From assembly GCA_963735065.1 (NCBI GenBank), contig CAVTJL010000009.1, positions 69,033-133,032 on the forward strand: a stretch of 64,000 nucleotides of DNA. The letters run 5' to 3'. This stretch comes from CAVTJL01 sp963735065. GTDB lineage: Bacteria > Pseudomonadota > Alphaproteobacteria > Geminicoccales > Geminicoccaceae. The position numbers and the translations under genes are program-made. Shown here one piece after another: positions 8,031 to 16,920 of this stretch (its first letter is position 1; every line of letters begins with the position of its first letter). Below the pieces are notes generated by a model. That model had not been told where the DNA came from, did no database searches, and saw only the letters and a program-made list of their open reading frames with translations.

Positions 8031-10061
8031 GTGGCAGCGCCGCGAGCCGGGCCAAGCTGGACGACGCGGATCATCGCCGGCCTCGTCGTCGGCATCGGCT
8101 TGATCGTGGCGGAGACCGTCGGCGCCGACCTGGGCGTTCTCCGCTCCCTGGAGCTGCTCACCTTCGACTGGAGGTTCGAGGCGCGCGGACCGATAGCGCC
8201 CAGCCGCGACGTGGCACTCGTGATGGTCGACGACCGCACCATCGCCCGCTTCGGCGGCTGGCCCCTGCCGCGCGACCTGCTCGCCAGCGCGGTCGACAGG
8301 CTGAGCGAGGCGGGCGCCCGCGTCATCGCCTTCAACCTCCTCCTTGCCGACTCGCCCGACACCCTGAGCGCCGAGGCGCAGGCCGTGCTCAAGGAGGCGG
8401 GAGCGTCGGCCCCGGAGAGCTCGACGGCCCTGCGCCAGCGGATCGATCGGCTGCTGGCAGATGCCGATTCGGATCACCGCCTTGCCCGGGCCCTGGCCCG
8501 CGCCGACAGCGTGGTGCTGCCCTACGCCTTCGTCGCGGACCCACGCAGCGCCAATGTCGCCGGCATGCCGAGCTGGGTCCGCAGCACCGCCTATCCGGTG
8601 GTCACGGTGCCGCCGGGCGCCACGATCCCGACACCACGCCAGGCCCAGGGGCTCGTGGTGCCGGCGTCGTCGCTGGCGGCGGCCGCCAAGGGCGTCGGCC
8701 ACGTGACGCTGCTCGTCGACGTCGACGGTGCGCTGCGCTTCGACCTGCCCGCCTTCGCCTATGGCGACGAGCTCTATCCGTCGCTCGCCGTGGAGGCGGT
8801 CCGCGCCTATCTGGGGCTGCCACGAAGCGCCTTGGCGGTCCGCGTCGGCGAGGGGATCGACATCGGCAGGCTGGTGCTCGAGACCGATTCGAGCCTGCGG
8901 CAGATCATCGACTATTACGGCCCTGCGGGCACCATCCCGACCTACAGCCTGGTCGATCTGATCGACGGCAAGATCCCCTCGGACAGGCTGGCCGGCCGCA
9001 TCGTCCTGATCGGCGCCAGCGCCACGGGCGTGGGCGACGCCTTCGTGACGCCTTTCGCCCAGCGCCTCAGCGGCACGGAGGATCTGGCGACGGCCATCGA
9101 CAACATCCTGACGAGCCGTGAGCTGATCCGCGACAGCTGGACCAGGGCCGTGAGCCTGGTCGCGACGCTGGTCCTGGCCCTCGCAGCGACCGCGCTTGCC
9201 GGCCGCCGCACCTGGAGCTGGTCGGCGGCCATGCTGCTGGCCCTGCTGGCGCTCTGGACCGGCGCCGCCTTCCTCGCCTTCTCCGAGTGGCGGCTGTGGC
9301 TGGCCCTGCCGATGCCGCTCGCCGCGGCCGCGATCGGCGTCGGGACGGTGGAGGCCATGCGGCTCAGGGCGGAGCAGCGCCAACGGCGGACCCTGGAGCG
9401 GGAGCGTGCCAACCTCGGCCGCTACTTCCCGCCCACCGTCGTCGACCGGCTCGCGGGCGGCCAAGGCGCCCTCGAGCGCACCCAGGACGCGGCCGTGATG
9501 TTCGTCGACATCATCGGGTTCACCAAGCGCAGCCACCATCTGAGCCCGGCCGACGCGATGGCGCTTCTCCGCGCCTTCCACACCAGGGTCGAGCGGGCCG
9601 TGTTCGCGCATGGCGGCATGGTCGACAAGTTCATCGGCGATGGCGCGCTCGCCTGCTTCGGCGTGCCCGACGCCCGTCCCGACGACTGCGCGGCCGCCCT
9701 CAGGGCCGCCCGCGCGCTCGACGCGGATCTGACGGCCTGGGGCAAGGCCGCCCTCGCGCAGGGCCAGCAACCGCTCCAGGCCGGCATCGGCATCCACCAC
9801 GGCTCGGTCCTCACCGGCGACATCGGTGGCGATCAGCAGTTCCAGTTCACCGTGATCGGCGACACGGTGAACGTGGCGAGCCGGATCGAGGGGCTCACAC
9901 GAGCGGAGCATGCGGCGATCATCATCTCGGATGCGGTCGCCGTGCGGGTCGCGGCGGCGGATCCGGACGCCCTCCAGGGGATGGAGCACCTGTCGCCGCG
10001 ACCGCTGCGGGGTGTGGAGGAGCCGATCGGCCTCTGGCGGCTGCCGCGCCCGTCTCAGTGA
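8031..10061 (+). CDS. CHASE2-domain adenylate/guanylate cyclase
   Basis: A 676-residue membrane sensor. One N-terminal transmembrane helix (IIAGLVVGIGLIVAETVGA), a periplasmic CHASE2 domain up to about residue 360 (with VALVMVDDRTIARFGGWPLP), then three transmembrane helices (about 365-440), then a class III nucleotide cyclase domain. Both metal-binding aspartates are present: D493 in FVDIIGFTKRS and D537 in KFIGDGALACFG. It should convert ATP to cAMP (or GTP to cGMP) in response to a periplasmic cue. The GTG at 8031 is favoured as it follows the FecR gene by 7 bases; the frame is open a little further upstream. Confidence 0.88.
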   Translation: MAAPRAGPSWTTRIIAGLVVGIGLIVAETVGADLGVLRSLELLTFDWRFEARGPIAPSRDVALVMVDDRTIARFGGWPLPRDLLASAVDRLSEAGARVIAFNLLLADSPDTLSAEAQAVLKEAGASAPESSTALRQRIDRLLADADSDHRLARALARADSVVLPYAFVADPRSANVAGMPSWVRSTAYPVVTVPPGATIPTPRQAQGLVVPASSLAAAAKGVGHVTLLVDVDGALRFDLPAFAYGDELYPSLAVEAVRAYLGLPRSALAVRVGEGIDIGRLVLETDSSLRQIIDYYGPAGTIPTYSLVDLIDGKIPSDRLAGRIVLIGASATGVGDAFVTPFAQRLSGTEDLATAIDNILTSRELIRDSWTRAVSLVATLVLALAATALAGRRTWSWSAAMLLALLALWTGAAFLAFSEWRLWLALPMPLAAAAIGVGTVEAMRLRAEQRQRRTLERERANLGRYFPPTVVDRLAGGQGALERTQDAAVMFVDIIGFTKRSHHLSPADAMALLRAFHTRVERAVFAHGGMVDKFIGDGALACFGVPDARPDDCAAALRAARALDADLTAWGKAALAQGQQPLQAGIGIHHGSVLTGDIGGDQQFQFTVIGDTVNVASRIEGLTRAEHAAIIISDAVAVRVAAADPDALQGMEHLSPRPLRGVEEPIGLWRLPRPSQ

Positions 10062-10399
10062 TCGGGGGTGTGCAGGATCGCCTGGGCGACGCCGGTCTCG
10101 TAGCTCAGGCCTTCCGGCGTGATCATCGGCCCACCCTCGGGGCCGGTGACGACCAGTCCCTTGCGGGAGAGAGCGCCATAGACGGCGGGATTGGTGAGCC
10201 CGCTGGCGTCGCGCGCCGCCACCAGCGCATCGCCGACATGGAGATGGTCGCCATGGGCGTGCGGCAGCGAGCGGATGCGGATGCGTCCCTCGGCGTCGGC
10301 GGGATCGGCATGATCGGACGAGCGTGCCAGCACCTGCAGGATGCTGAGCGTCTTGAGCTGCAGAGCGTTGAGCTTCAGGGGATTGGGTCGTTCGGGCAC
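10055..10399 (-). CDS. Conserved small protein of unknown function
   Basis: A 114-residue soluble protein, convergent with and overlapping the cyclase gene by 7 bases. The sequence LKLNALQLKTLSILQVLAR at the start and NPAVYGALSRKGLVV later look like a winged-helix-type fold, but no DNA-binding role is proven. It contains a His-rich segment (LPHAHGDHLHVGDALV) that could bind metal. I do not recognise a named family. Confidence 0.6.
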   Translation of the reverse strand: MPERPNPLKLNALQLKTLSILQVLARSSDHADPADAEGRIRIRSLPHAHGDHLHVGDALVAARDASGLTNPAVYGALSRKGLVVTGPEGGPMITPEGLSYETGVAQAILHTPDH

Positions 10400-10533
10400 C
10401 GGCCGGGTATCCTCCGCTCGGGGTTGGCCGGCGAAGCTAGGACGATGCGCGCGGGAGCGCCACTCGCAGCTGGCTTTCGCACAGGCCGCCGCTAAGCTCG
10501 AGCCACCCGAAGCAGCTCGAGCAGCGACACCCC

Positions 10534-11922
10534 ATGACCCTTCAGCGCACTCTCTCGCCCATCGACGGCCGGGTCGTGGTCGAGCGCCCTTTGGCCGATG
10601 CGCCGGCGATCGAGCGAGCGCTGGCCGCGGCGGACCGGGCGCGCGCGGCTTGGCGCGCCACGCCGATCCATGACCGCGCAGCTGTTCTGGGCCTCGCCGT
10701 CGATCGCTTCGTCGCGGCCGGCGAGGAGACGGCGCGCGAGATCACGCTCCAGATGGGCCGGCCCATCACCCACAGCCCGGGCGAGATCCGCGGCTTCGAG
10801 GAGCGCGCCCGCCACATGCTCGATCTGGCACCCGCGGTCCTGGGCGATATCGAGGCGGGCCCCAAGGCGGGCTTTCACCGTTTCCTGCGGCGCGAGCCGC
10901 TGGGCGTCGTCCTCACCATGGCGCCCTGGAACTACCCCTATCTGACGGCGGTCAACTCGGTGATCCCGGCGCTGGTGGCCGGCAATGTCGTGATCTTGAA
11001 GGCGAGCTCGCAGACGCCGCTCGCGGCGGAGCGCCTTCAGGCCGCGCTCGACGCCGCGGGCGTGCCGGAAGGCGTGTTCCAGCACCTGCACATGAGCCAC
11101 GAGAGCGCGCTCGACCTGATCGCGCGCGGCGCCATCGATCTCGTCGTCTTCACCGGCTCCGTGCCGGGCGGTCACGCCGTCCAGGCGGCTACCAGCCGGA
11201 GCTTCGCCCGGGTCGCCCTCGAGCTCGGCGGCAAGGATCCGGCCTATGTCCGCGCCGATGCCGATCTCGCCCACGCCATCGAGAGCCTGGTCGACGGGGC
11301 CTGCTTCAATGCCGGCCAGTCCTGCTGCGGCATCGAGCGCATCTATGTGCACGAGCGTCTCTTCGACGCCTTCGTCGAGGGCTATGTCGAGCTGGCCGGG
11401 CGCTACGTCCTGGACGATCCGCTCGATCCCGCGACGACGCTGGGGCCGATGGTCCGGCCGGCCGCTGCGGATCACGCTCGCGGGCAGGTCGAGGAGGCCG
11501 TGCGGCAGGGGGCGAGGGCGCTGATCGACACCGGACGGTTCGAGCGCGATCGCCCCGGCTCGGCCTACATGGCACCGCAGTGCCTCGTGGACGTTACGCA
11601 CCGGATGCGGGTGATGCTCGAGGAGAGCTTCGCGCCGATCGTCGGGATCATGAAGGTCGGGAGCGATGAGGAGGCCGTGGCGCTCATGAACGACAGCGCC
11701 TACGGCCTGACCGCTGCCGTCTGGACCTCGGACCCGGAGGCGGCGGTCAGCATCGGCGACCGGCTGGAGACGGGAACGGTGTTCATGAACAGGTGCGACT
11801 ATCTCGACCCGGCGCTCGCCTGGGTGGGCGTCAAGGACTCGGGCCGCGGGGTCGCCCTGTCGCCGCTCGCCTACGAGCACCTGACGCGACCGAAGTCGTT
11901 TCATCTGCGGCTCCGGCCATGA
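10534..11922 (+). CDS. NAD(P)-dependent aldehyde dehydrogenase
   Basis: A 462-residue aldehyde dehydrogenase of the succinate-semialdehyde/lactaldehyde dehydrogenase type. It keeps the cofactor region (TMAPWNYPYLTAVNSVIPAL, LKASSQTPL, VFTGSVPGG), the general base E230 in LELGGKDP and the catalytic cysteine in GQSCCGIER (residue 264). It oxidises an aldehyde to an acid; the substrate is not clear. The stop overlaps the start of the next gene by 4 bases (ATGA), so the two are translationally coupled. Confidence 0.88.
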   Translation: MTLQRTLSPIDGRVVVERPLADAPAIERALAAADRARAAWRATPIHDRAAVLGLAVDRFVAAGEETAREITLQMGRPITHSPGEIRGFEERARHMLDLAPAVLGDIEAGPKAGFHRFLRREPLGVVLTMAPWNYPYLTAVNSVIPALVAGNVVILKASSQTPLAAERLQAALDAAGVPEGVFQHLHMSHESALDLIARGAIDLVVFTGSVPGGHAVQAATSRSFARVALELGGKDPAYVRADADLAHAIESLVDGACFNAGQSCCGIERIYVHERLFDAFVEGYVELAGRYVLDDPLDPATTLGPMVRPAAADHARGQVEEAVRQGARALIDTGRFERDRPGSAYMAPQCLVDVTHRMRVMLEESFAPIVGIMKVGSDEEAVALMNDSAYGLTAAVWTSDPEAAVSIGDRLETGTVFMNRCDYLDPALAWVGVKDSGRGVALSPLAYEHLTRPKSFHLRLRP

Positions 11923-12266
11923 GCCGCCGGCAGGATCCCCTGGCGGTCTATGGCGCCGCCATGCGGCTCTGGATGCAGATGGCCGAGACATCTTTCTATG
12001 CCGCCTCGACCATCGCCCAGCGGACCATGATGGCCTCCACGGGCCTGATGACGCGGGGCAGCCTCCCGGCTGGCGAGACGACGCGGATGGTTGCCGAGAA
12101 GGCACAGGCGGCGATGGCGTCGGCTACCGCCATGGCCAGCGCCGCGGCGCGGCAGGGCCCCGGCGCCGCCGGTGCCATCGCGGTCGCGACGGCCGGTCTC
12201 CGGCCGATGCACCGCAAGACCCGGGCGAACGCGCGGCGTCTGTCGCGGCGCAAGTCCCCCGCCTGA
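11919..12266 (+). CDS. Phasin-like small protein
   Basis: A 115-residue Ala/Met-rich, largely helical protein (YGAAMRLWMQMAETSFYAAS, later EKAQAAMASATAMASAAARQ) ending in a basic tail (HRKTRANARRLSRRKSPA). Composition and the N-terminal amphipathic helix resemble phasins and PHA granule-associated proteins, which fits the phaC gene at 31.7-33.5 kb, but this is inference. It starts 4 bases inside the end of the aldehyde dehydrogenase gene. Confidence 0.6.
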   Translation: MSRRQDPLAVYGAAMRLWMQMAETSFYAASTIAQRTMMASTGLMTRGSLPAGETTRMVAEKAQAAMASATAMASAAARQGPGAAGAIAVATAGLRPMHRKTRANARRLSRRKSPA

Positions 12267-12364
12267 CGGGCAGCACCGGCGGTGGGTGTGATCAGAATCA
12301 CGCCTGCTCGATCTCGGCCACGCTATCGGGAGGCTCTCCCCCACTCGCCTCCGGGAGAGGTGCG

Positions 12365-12940
12365 ATGGCCCGTGGTGTCTGTCTTGCCCTCCTGCTGCTG
12401 CTCGGCGCCTGCGTCGAGCGGATGAGCGAGCCCGCGCCGCTCGATCCGGCAGATATGCCCGTGAGCTTCACGGCGGCGGGGCTGAAGGACGGCAAGCGCA
12501 CCTACAGCGAGATACGCGAGCCGCAGACCGGGCATACGGCCAAGCGCATGACGATCCTCGCCCGCTCGACCTTCGCCATCGTGGACTACAACGAGGTCAA
12601 CTCGACCGGCGAGGGCTTTCCGTTGCGTCAGACCGATGCCGTGGCCGGCCGCATGCTGGGCCCGCACTGGACGATCGAGCCCGGCTCGTCCGAGCGCCTG
12701 AGCGTGGGTGACGATCCGGAGCTGATCCACACCTTCATGGCAACGAGCGACGAGCCGGCGCTGCGGGGCACGAAGGTGGCCTGCGTCGGCGTCCAGCGCT
12801 TTCACGGCCGCATGCTGCAGTCCGAGGGGCCCATCGCCCTCTATCGAGCCGTTGCGAGCCTCGTCTATTGCCAGGACCGGGCGACCCCGATGGATGCCGA
12901 GGTTGCACGCTCGATCGCGGACAAGCTCGTCCTCAGCTGA
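12365..12940 (+). CDS. Predicted lipoprotein of unknown function
   Basis: A 191-residue protein with a lipoprotein signal (MARGVCLALLLLLGAC; lipidation at about Cys16). The mature domain contains DGKRTYSEIREPQTGH and YRAVASLVYCQDR, and I know no named family for it. The start ATG follows GGGAGAGGTGCG at a good distance. It precedes pyrB on the same strand. Confidence 0.7.
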   Translation: MARGVCLALLLLLGACVERMSEPAPLDPADMPVSFTAAGLKDGKRTYSEIREPQTGHTAKRMTILARSTFAIVDYNEVNSTGEGFPLRQTDAVAGRMLGPHWTIEPGSSERLSVGDDPELIHTFMATSDEPALRGTKVACVGVQRFHGRMLQSEGPIALYRAVASLVYCQDRATPMDAEVARSIADKLVLS

Positions 12941-12988
12941 CGTGCTGCCGCTTGCCCGGCGGAGGCGTTGGGCCTAGAACGCCGGCCG

Positions 12989-13945
12989 ATGCCCGACGAC
13001 CCTCTGCTCACTTTCGGCCAGCCGCACCTCCTCGGCATCGAGGGCCTCGAGCCTTTCGAGATCGAGGACCTGTTGAACAGGGCCGACGGCTTCGTCGATC
13101 TCAACCGCCAGTCCGAGAAGAAGCTTCAGCTCCTCAAAGGGCTGACGCAGATCAATCTCTTCTTCGAGAGCTCGACCCGGACGCAGACGAGCTTCGAGCT
13201 GGCCGGCAAGCGGCTCAGCGCCGACGTCGTCAACATGTCGGTCGGCAGCTCGTCCATCAAGAAGGGCGAGACGCTGATCGACACGGCGATGACCCTGAAC
13301 GCCATGCATCCGGACGTGCTGGTCGTGCGCCACCACGACAGTGGCGCCGTGGCGCTGCTCGCCCGCCACGTGCATTGCGCGGTCATCAATGCCGGCGACG
13401 GCAGCCACGAGCACCCGACGCAGGCCCTTTTGGACGCGCTCACCATCCGCCGGCGCAAGGGCCGCATCGCCGGGCTCACGGTCGCCATCTGCGGCGACAT
13501 TCTCCATTCGCGGGTCGCGCGCTCCAATATCCTCTTGCTGCTGGCAATGGCTGCCAATGTGAGGGTGGTGGCGCCGCCGACGCTCGTGCCCGCCGGCGTC
13601 GACAGCTTCGGGGTCGAGGTCTTCACCGACATGCACCGGGGTCTCGAGGATGCGGACGTCGTCATGATGCTCCGCCTCCAGACCGAGCGGATGCAGGGCA
13701 GCTACGTGCCCTCGCTGCGCGAGTATTTTCACTTTTTCGGCCTGACCCACGAGAAGCTCCGGGCGGCCAAGCCGGACGCCATGATCATGCATCCGGGCCC
13801 GATGAACCGAGGGGTCGAGATCGACGGGGTGGTCGCGGACGACATCAACCGCAGCGCCATCCTCGATCAGGTCGAGATGGGCGTGGCCGTGCGCATGGCC
13901 GTGCTCGACGTGCTCACCCGCCACATCCGCAATCTCGAGCGATGA
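12989..13945 (+). CDS. pyrB: Aspartate carbamoyltransferase catalytic subunit
   Basis: A 318-residue PyrB, which joins carbamoyl phosphate and aspartate in the second step of pyrimidine synthesis. The carbamoyl-phosphate site FFESSTRTQTSFE (STRT) and the HPTQALLD loop are intact, as are VVRHHDSG and MHPGPMNRG. The ATG at 12989 gives MPDDPLLTFGQPHLL; a TTG 21 bases earlier is less likely. The stop overlaps the pyrC start by 4 bases. No pyrI is present, as expected for the type that assembles with a DHOase-like partner. Confidence 0.95.
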   Translation: MPDDPLLTFGQPHLLGIEGLEPFEIEDLLNRADGFVDLNRQSEKKLQLLKGLTQINLFFESSTRTQTSFELAGKRLSADVVNMSVGSSSIKKGETLIDTAMTLNAMHPDVLVVRHHDSGAVALLARHVHCAVINAGDGSHEHPTQALLDALTIRRRKGRIAGLTVAICGDILHSRVARSNILLLLAMAANVRVVAPPTLVPAGVDSFGVEVFTDMHRGLEDADVVMMLRLQTERMQGSYVPSLREYFHFFGLTHEKLRAAKPDAMIMHPGPMNRGVEIDGVVADDINRSAILDQVEMGVAVRMAVLDVLTRHIRNLER

Positions 13946-15237
13946 GCCGGCCGGTCCTCTTCCTCAACGCCCGGCTGCTCGATCCCGCGAGCCGCCTCGA
14001 CGCGCGCGGCGGCCTTCTCGCCGTGCACGGGCGGATCGCCGAGGTGGGCCCCGGGGTGACGGCCTCGATGGCGCCCGGCGGTGCCGAGGTGGTGGACGCG
14101 CGCGGCCTCTGCCTGGCGCCGGGGCTCGTCGACATGCGCGTGCAGCTGGGCGAGCCCGGCGCCGAGCACAAGGAGCGGATCGAGACCGCGACCGCGGCCG
14201 CCGCTGCCGGCGGGATCACGAGCCTCGCCGTGCTGCCGAACACCGAGCCGCCGATCGACGATCCGGCGATGGTCGAGTTCGTGGCGCGGCGCGCCCGACA
14301 GGTGAAGCTCGCCAAGGTCTACCCCTACGCCACCGTGACAAAGCGCCTGGAAGGCGAGCAGCTCTCCGAGCTGGGGCTGCTGCGGGCGGCGGGTGCCGTC
14401 GCCTTCACCGACGGCGAGCGTGCCGTGGCCAATGCGCGCGTGATGCGCCGGGCCTTGAGCTACGCCAGCTCGTTCGACGCGCTGATCGTCCAGCATCCCG
14501 AGGAGCCCGAGCTCGCAGCCGGGGGGGCGATGAACGAGGGCGCGCTCGCGAGCCGCCTCGGCCTGATCGGCATTCCGGCCTGCGCCGAGGCGATGATGAT
14601 CGAGCGCGACATCCGCCTCGTCGAGCTGACGGGTGCCCGCTACCACGTGGCGCACGTCTCGACGGCGGCGGCGATCGAGGTGCTGCGCGGGGCCAAGGCC
14701 AAGGGCCTCAGGGTCAGCTGCGATACGACCCCGCATCACCTGGCGCTCAACGAGCTCGAGGTCGAGGGCTACCGCACCTTCGCCAAGGTCTCGCCACCGC
14801 TGCGCAGCGAGGAGGATCGCCGCGCGGTCGTGGCCGGCCTTGCCGACGGCACGATCGACGCCATCGCCTCCGACCACTGCCCGCAGGACCAGGACAGCAA
14901 GCGGCTTCCCTTCGCTCAGGCGGCCTTCGGCGTGATCGGGCTCGAGACGCTGCTGCCCGTGAGCCTGCGGCTGTGCCACGAGGCCGGGATGAGCCTCCTG
15001 GCCGTGCTGGAGAAGCTGACGCTCGGCCCGGCCCAGCTTCTCGGTCTCGAGGCCGGACGCCTCGCCCGCGGGATGCCGGCCGACCTCGTGCTGTTCGATC
15101 CCCAGGCCCCTTGGAAGGTCGTCGAGGCGCGGCTGCGCAGCCTCTCGAAGAACACCGCGTTCGAGGGCCGACTGATGGAAGGAAAAGTCGCTCGCACGCT
15201 GGTGGACGGCCGGACGATCTTCGCCGCCGAGAGCTGA
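13942..15237 (+). CDS. pyrC: Dihydroorotase-like protein lacking the HxH metal site (PyrC/PyrX type)
   Basis: A 431-residue amidohydrolase of the dihydroorotase family. The strand-1 motif that is DMHVHLREPG in active enzymes reads DMRVQLGEPG here (R66, Q68), so two metal-ligand histidines are missing. Downstream elements remain: VLPNTEPPIDD, YHVAHVSTAA and IASDHCPQDQD. In Pseudomonas a similar inactive PyrC' is needed to build the ATCase complex with PyrB; the 4-base overlap with pyrB fits that role. Many alphaproteobacterial pyrC genes appear to share this change, so catalysis may rest on a second pyrC elsewhere. Confidence 0.88.
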   Translation: MSRPVLFLNARLLDPASRLDARGGLLAVHGRIAEVGPGVTASMAPGGAEVVDARGLCLAPGLVDMRVQLGEPGAEHKERIETATAAAAAGGITSLAVLPNTEPPIDDPAMVEFVARRARQVKLAKVYPYATVTKRLEGEQLSELGLLRAAGAVAFTDGERAVANARVMRRALSYASSFDALIVQHPEEPELAAGGAMNEGALASRLGLIGIPACAEAMMIERDIRLVELTGARYHVAHVSTAAAIEVLRGAKAKGLRVSCDTTPHHLALNELEVEGYRTFAKVSPPLRSEEDRRAVVAGLADGTIDAIASDHCPQDQDSKRLPFAQAAFGVIGLETLLPVSLRLCHEAGMSLLAVLEKLTLGPAQLLGLEAGRLARGMPADLVLFDPQAPWKVVEARLRSLSKNTAFEGRLMEGKVARTLVDGRTIFAAES

Positions 15238-15248
15238 TTTCATCCCGA

Positions 15249-15298
15249 GCACTCCTCGCGGAGTCGGCGGCCCGGGCGCTCCTCCCGGAGCCGGCGGC
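15249..15298. repeat. Two tandem 23-base hairpin-forming repeats
   Basis: Two imperfect direct copies, 15249-15271 and 15276-15298, differ at three positions. Each holds a small hairpin (ACTCC/GGAGT and GCTCC/GGAGC). They sit directly after pyrC and may act as its terminator or mRNA 3' stabiliser, although no U tract follows. Confidence 0.4.
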
Positions 15299-15640
15299 GG
15301 CATCCTCCTGAGCCCGTCGTCGATAGGCTGCCGGCGGCGTGCTCCCAACCTTGCCGCAAGCGCGTCCTTCCTCGGTCTCCTCCCCGGTTCATATCGCTGG
15401 CGCGGGGACCAGACCCAGCAATTCAGCACCTTGCGCCAAGTCGAGGCGAGGTTGATATCGGGACCTGCGCGTCGCGGCCGAGACCGACCGCTTGGCCCCC
15501 AAAAGGCGGACGGCTGGCGACAGGCAGGTGATTCCAGCGGCAGATCGGCTCCTTTCGCTGCTCGATTGGTGCCTCCCGCGCGCCCGACATAGGGCGCCCC
15601 CGGCCCATGCGTTCAAGCCTTGAGCGAGGGAAAGCAAGCC
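15299..15640. other. Intergenic region upstream of plsY
   Basis: About 340 bases between the pyrC repeats and plsY. No convincing gene is seen; short open frames here have no signal or domain. It probably holds the plsY promoter. Confidence 0.4.
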
Positions 15641-16267
15641 ATGGTGTATCCTCTGGGAGGCCCTGCCTACTGGTGGCCCCTCGTGGCGGCGTTCCTCGTG
15701 GGCTATCTCGCGGGCTCCATCCCGTTCGGCGTGATCCTGACGCGGGCGTTCGGCGCCGGCGACCTCAGGACGATCGGCTCCGGAAACATCGGCGCCACCA
15801 ACGTGCTGCGCACCGGCCGCAAGGGCCTGGCCCTGGCGACGCTCGTGGCCGACATCGCGAAGGGCGCCCTGCCCGTGTGGCTGGCCTACCGATGGTACGG
15901 CCCCGATCTCGCGGTCCTCGCGGGTGCCGGCGCCATTCTCGGGCACTGCTTTCCCGTCTGGCTGGGCTTCCGCGGCGGGAAGGGCGTCGCCACGGCAGCG
16001 GGCGTCATCCTGGGCCTGACCCCGATCGTGCTGCCACCCACGCTTGCCGTGTTCATCGTCATCGTCTGGGCGAGCCGCTTCGTCTCGCTGGGCTCGCTGG
16101 TGGCGGCGGTAGCGGCTCCCCTCTTCGCGTGGCTGCTGGGCTACCCCCAGGCCGCCGAGCTCTATCTCCTCATCGGCGCCGTCGTCTTCATCAAGCATGC
16201 GGGCAACATCCGGCGCCTCCTTGCCGGCAGAGAGAGCAGGCTCAGCCTCAGCAGCAAGAAGTCATGA
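15641..16267 (+). CDS. plsY: Glycerol-3-phosphate acyltransferase PlsY
   Basis: A 208-residue inner-membrane PlsY, which transfers the acyl group from acyl phosphate to glycerol-3-phosphate at the start of phospholipid synthesis. The three family motifs are seen: GYLAGSIPFGVIL, GSGNIGATNVLRTGRKG and GHCFPVWLGFRGGKGVAT. The ATG at 15641 has GAGGGAAAG 6 bases upstream; a TTG start at 15620 is possible. It lies in the conserved pyrBC-plsY-dprA-topA order. Confidence 0.93.
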   Translation: MVYPLGGPAYWWPLVAAFLVGYLAGSIPFGVILTRAFGAGDLRTIGSGNIGATNVLRTGRKGLALATLVADIAKGALPVWLAYRWYGPDLAVLAGAGAILGHCFPVWLGFRGGKGVATAAGVILGLTPIVLPPTLAVFIVIVWASRFVSLGSLVAAVAAPLFAWLLGYPQAAELYLLIGAVVFIKHAGNIRRLLAGRESRLSLSSKKS

Positions 16268-16891
16268 CGATGGCTTGCGCAGGACGAGGTGCCAGATGTG
16301 CCAGTGCTTGGCCTCGCCCTGCGGGGTGACGCTGTCGTCCTTCTCCTCCTCGAGCATCTCGATCTCGTAGCCGGAGCAGAGCCGATCGAGCTGTGGGCGG
16401 CTGACGATCAGCGTCCTCTCCCGGCCGGCCCAGCTGTCCTCGGGTCCGATGAGCTGACCGGCGAAGCGCCCGCCCTTGCGGAGCGCAGCGCCCACGCGTT
16501 CCCATAGCGCCGGGAATCGCGCGGGCTCGCAGGCGAACAGGGAAAAGCTCGCGTTGACGAGGTCGGCGGCCGGCAGGTCCGCGTCCTCCAGACGCTCGAT
16601 GCGACCCTCGAGGCCGGTCAGCCCCTCGGCCGCCGCCCGCTCGGTGAGGCCGGCGATCGCCTCGGGCGCGGAATCGATCGCGACGACGCGCCAGCCGCGG
16701 CGCAGCAGCGGCAGGGCATCGCGGCCAATGCCGCATCCGAGATCCACCGCGACCCGGCCCGCCTCGCCGCCCTCGCGCGCGAAGGCGTCGGCAGCACGGA
16801 TCAGCGTCGGGCGCGGCGGGCGCTCGGCCGTCCTGGCGTAGTAGGCGGCCCAATCCCGCTGCCGATTAACTTTTTGTTGTGGATGACCCAT
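16262..16891 (-). CDS. SAM-dependent class I methyltransferase
   Basis: A 209-residue methyltransferase. Motif I is VAVDLGCGIGRDALPLLRRG, followed by an acidic residue at the end of strand 2 (VVAIDSAPEAIAGL), and a motif similar to ADLVNASFSLFAC. The TehB-like compact fold suggests a small-molecule substrate, not identified. It ends 6 bases inside plsY on the opposite strand and starts 29 bases from dprA, so it interrupts the plsY-dprA run. Confidence 0.82.
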   Translation of the reverse strand: MGHPQQKVNRQRDWAAYYARTAERPPRPTLIRAADAFAREGGEAGRVAVDLGCGIGRDALPLLRRGWRVVAIDSAPEAIAGLTERAAAEGLTGLEGRIERLEDADLPAADLVNASFSLFACEPARFPALWERVGAALRKGGRFAGQLIGPEDSWAGRERTLIVSRPQLDRLCSGYEIEMLEEEKDDSVTPQGEAKHWHIWHLVLRKPSS

Positions 16892-16920
16892 ATAGAGAAC
16901 GCCCTGATTGAAAGGAGAGG

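Noticed and set aside
8010..9989. A 659-residue minus-strand frame
   Set aside because: Antisense shadow of the cyclase gene with His/Arg/Gly-rich composition and no domain.
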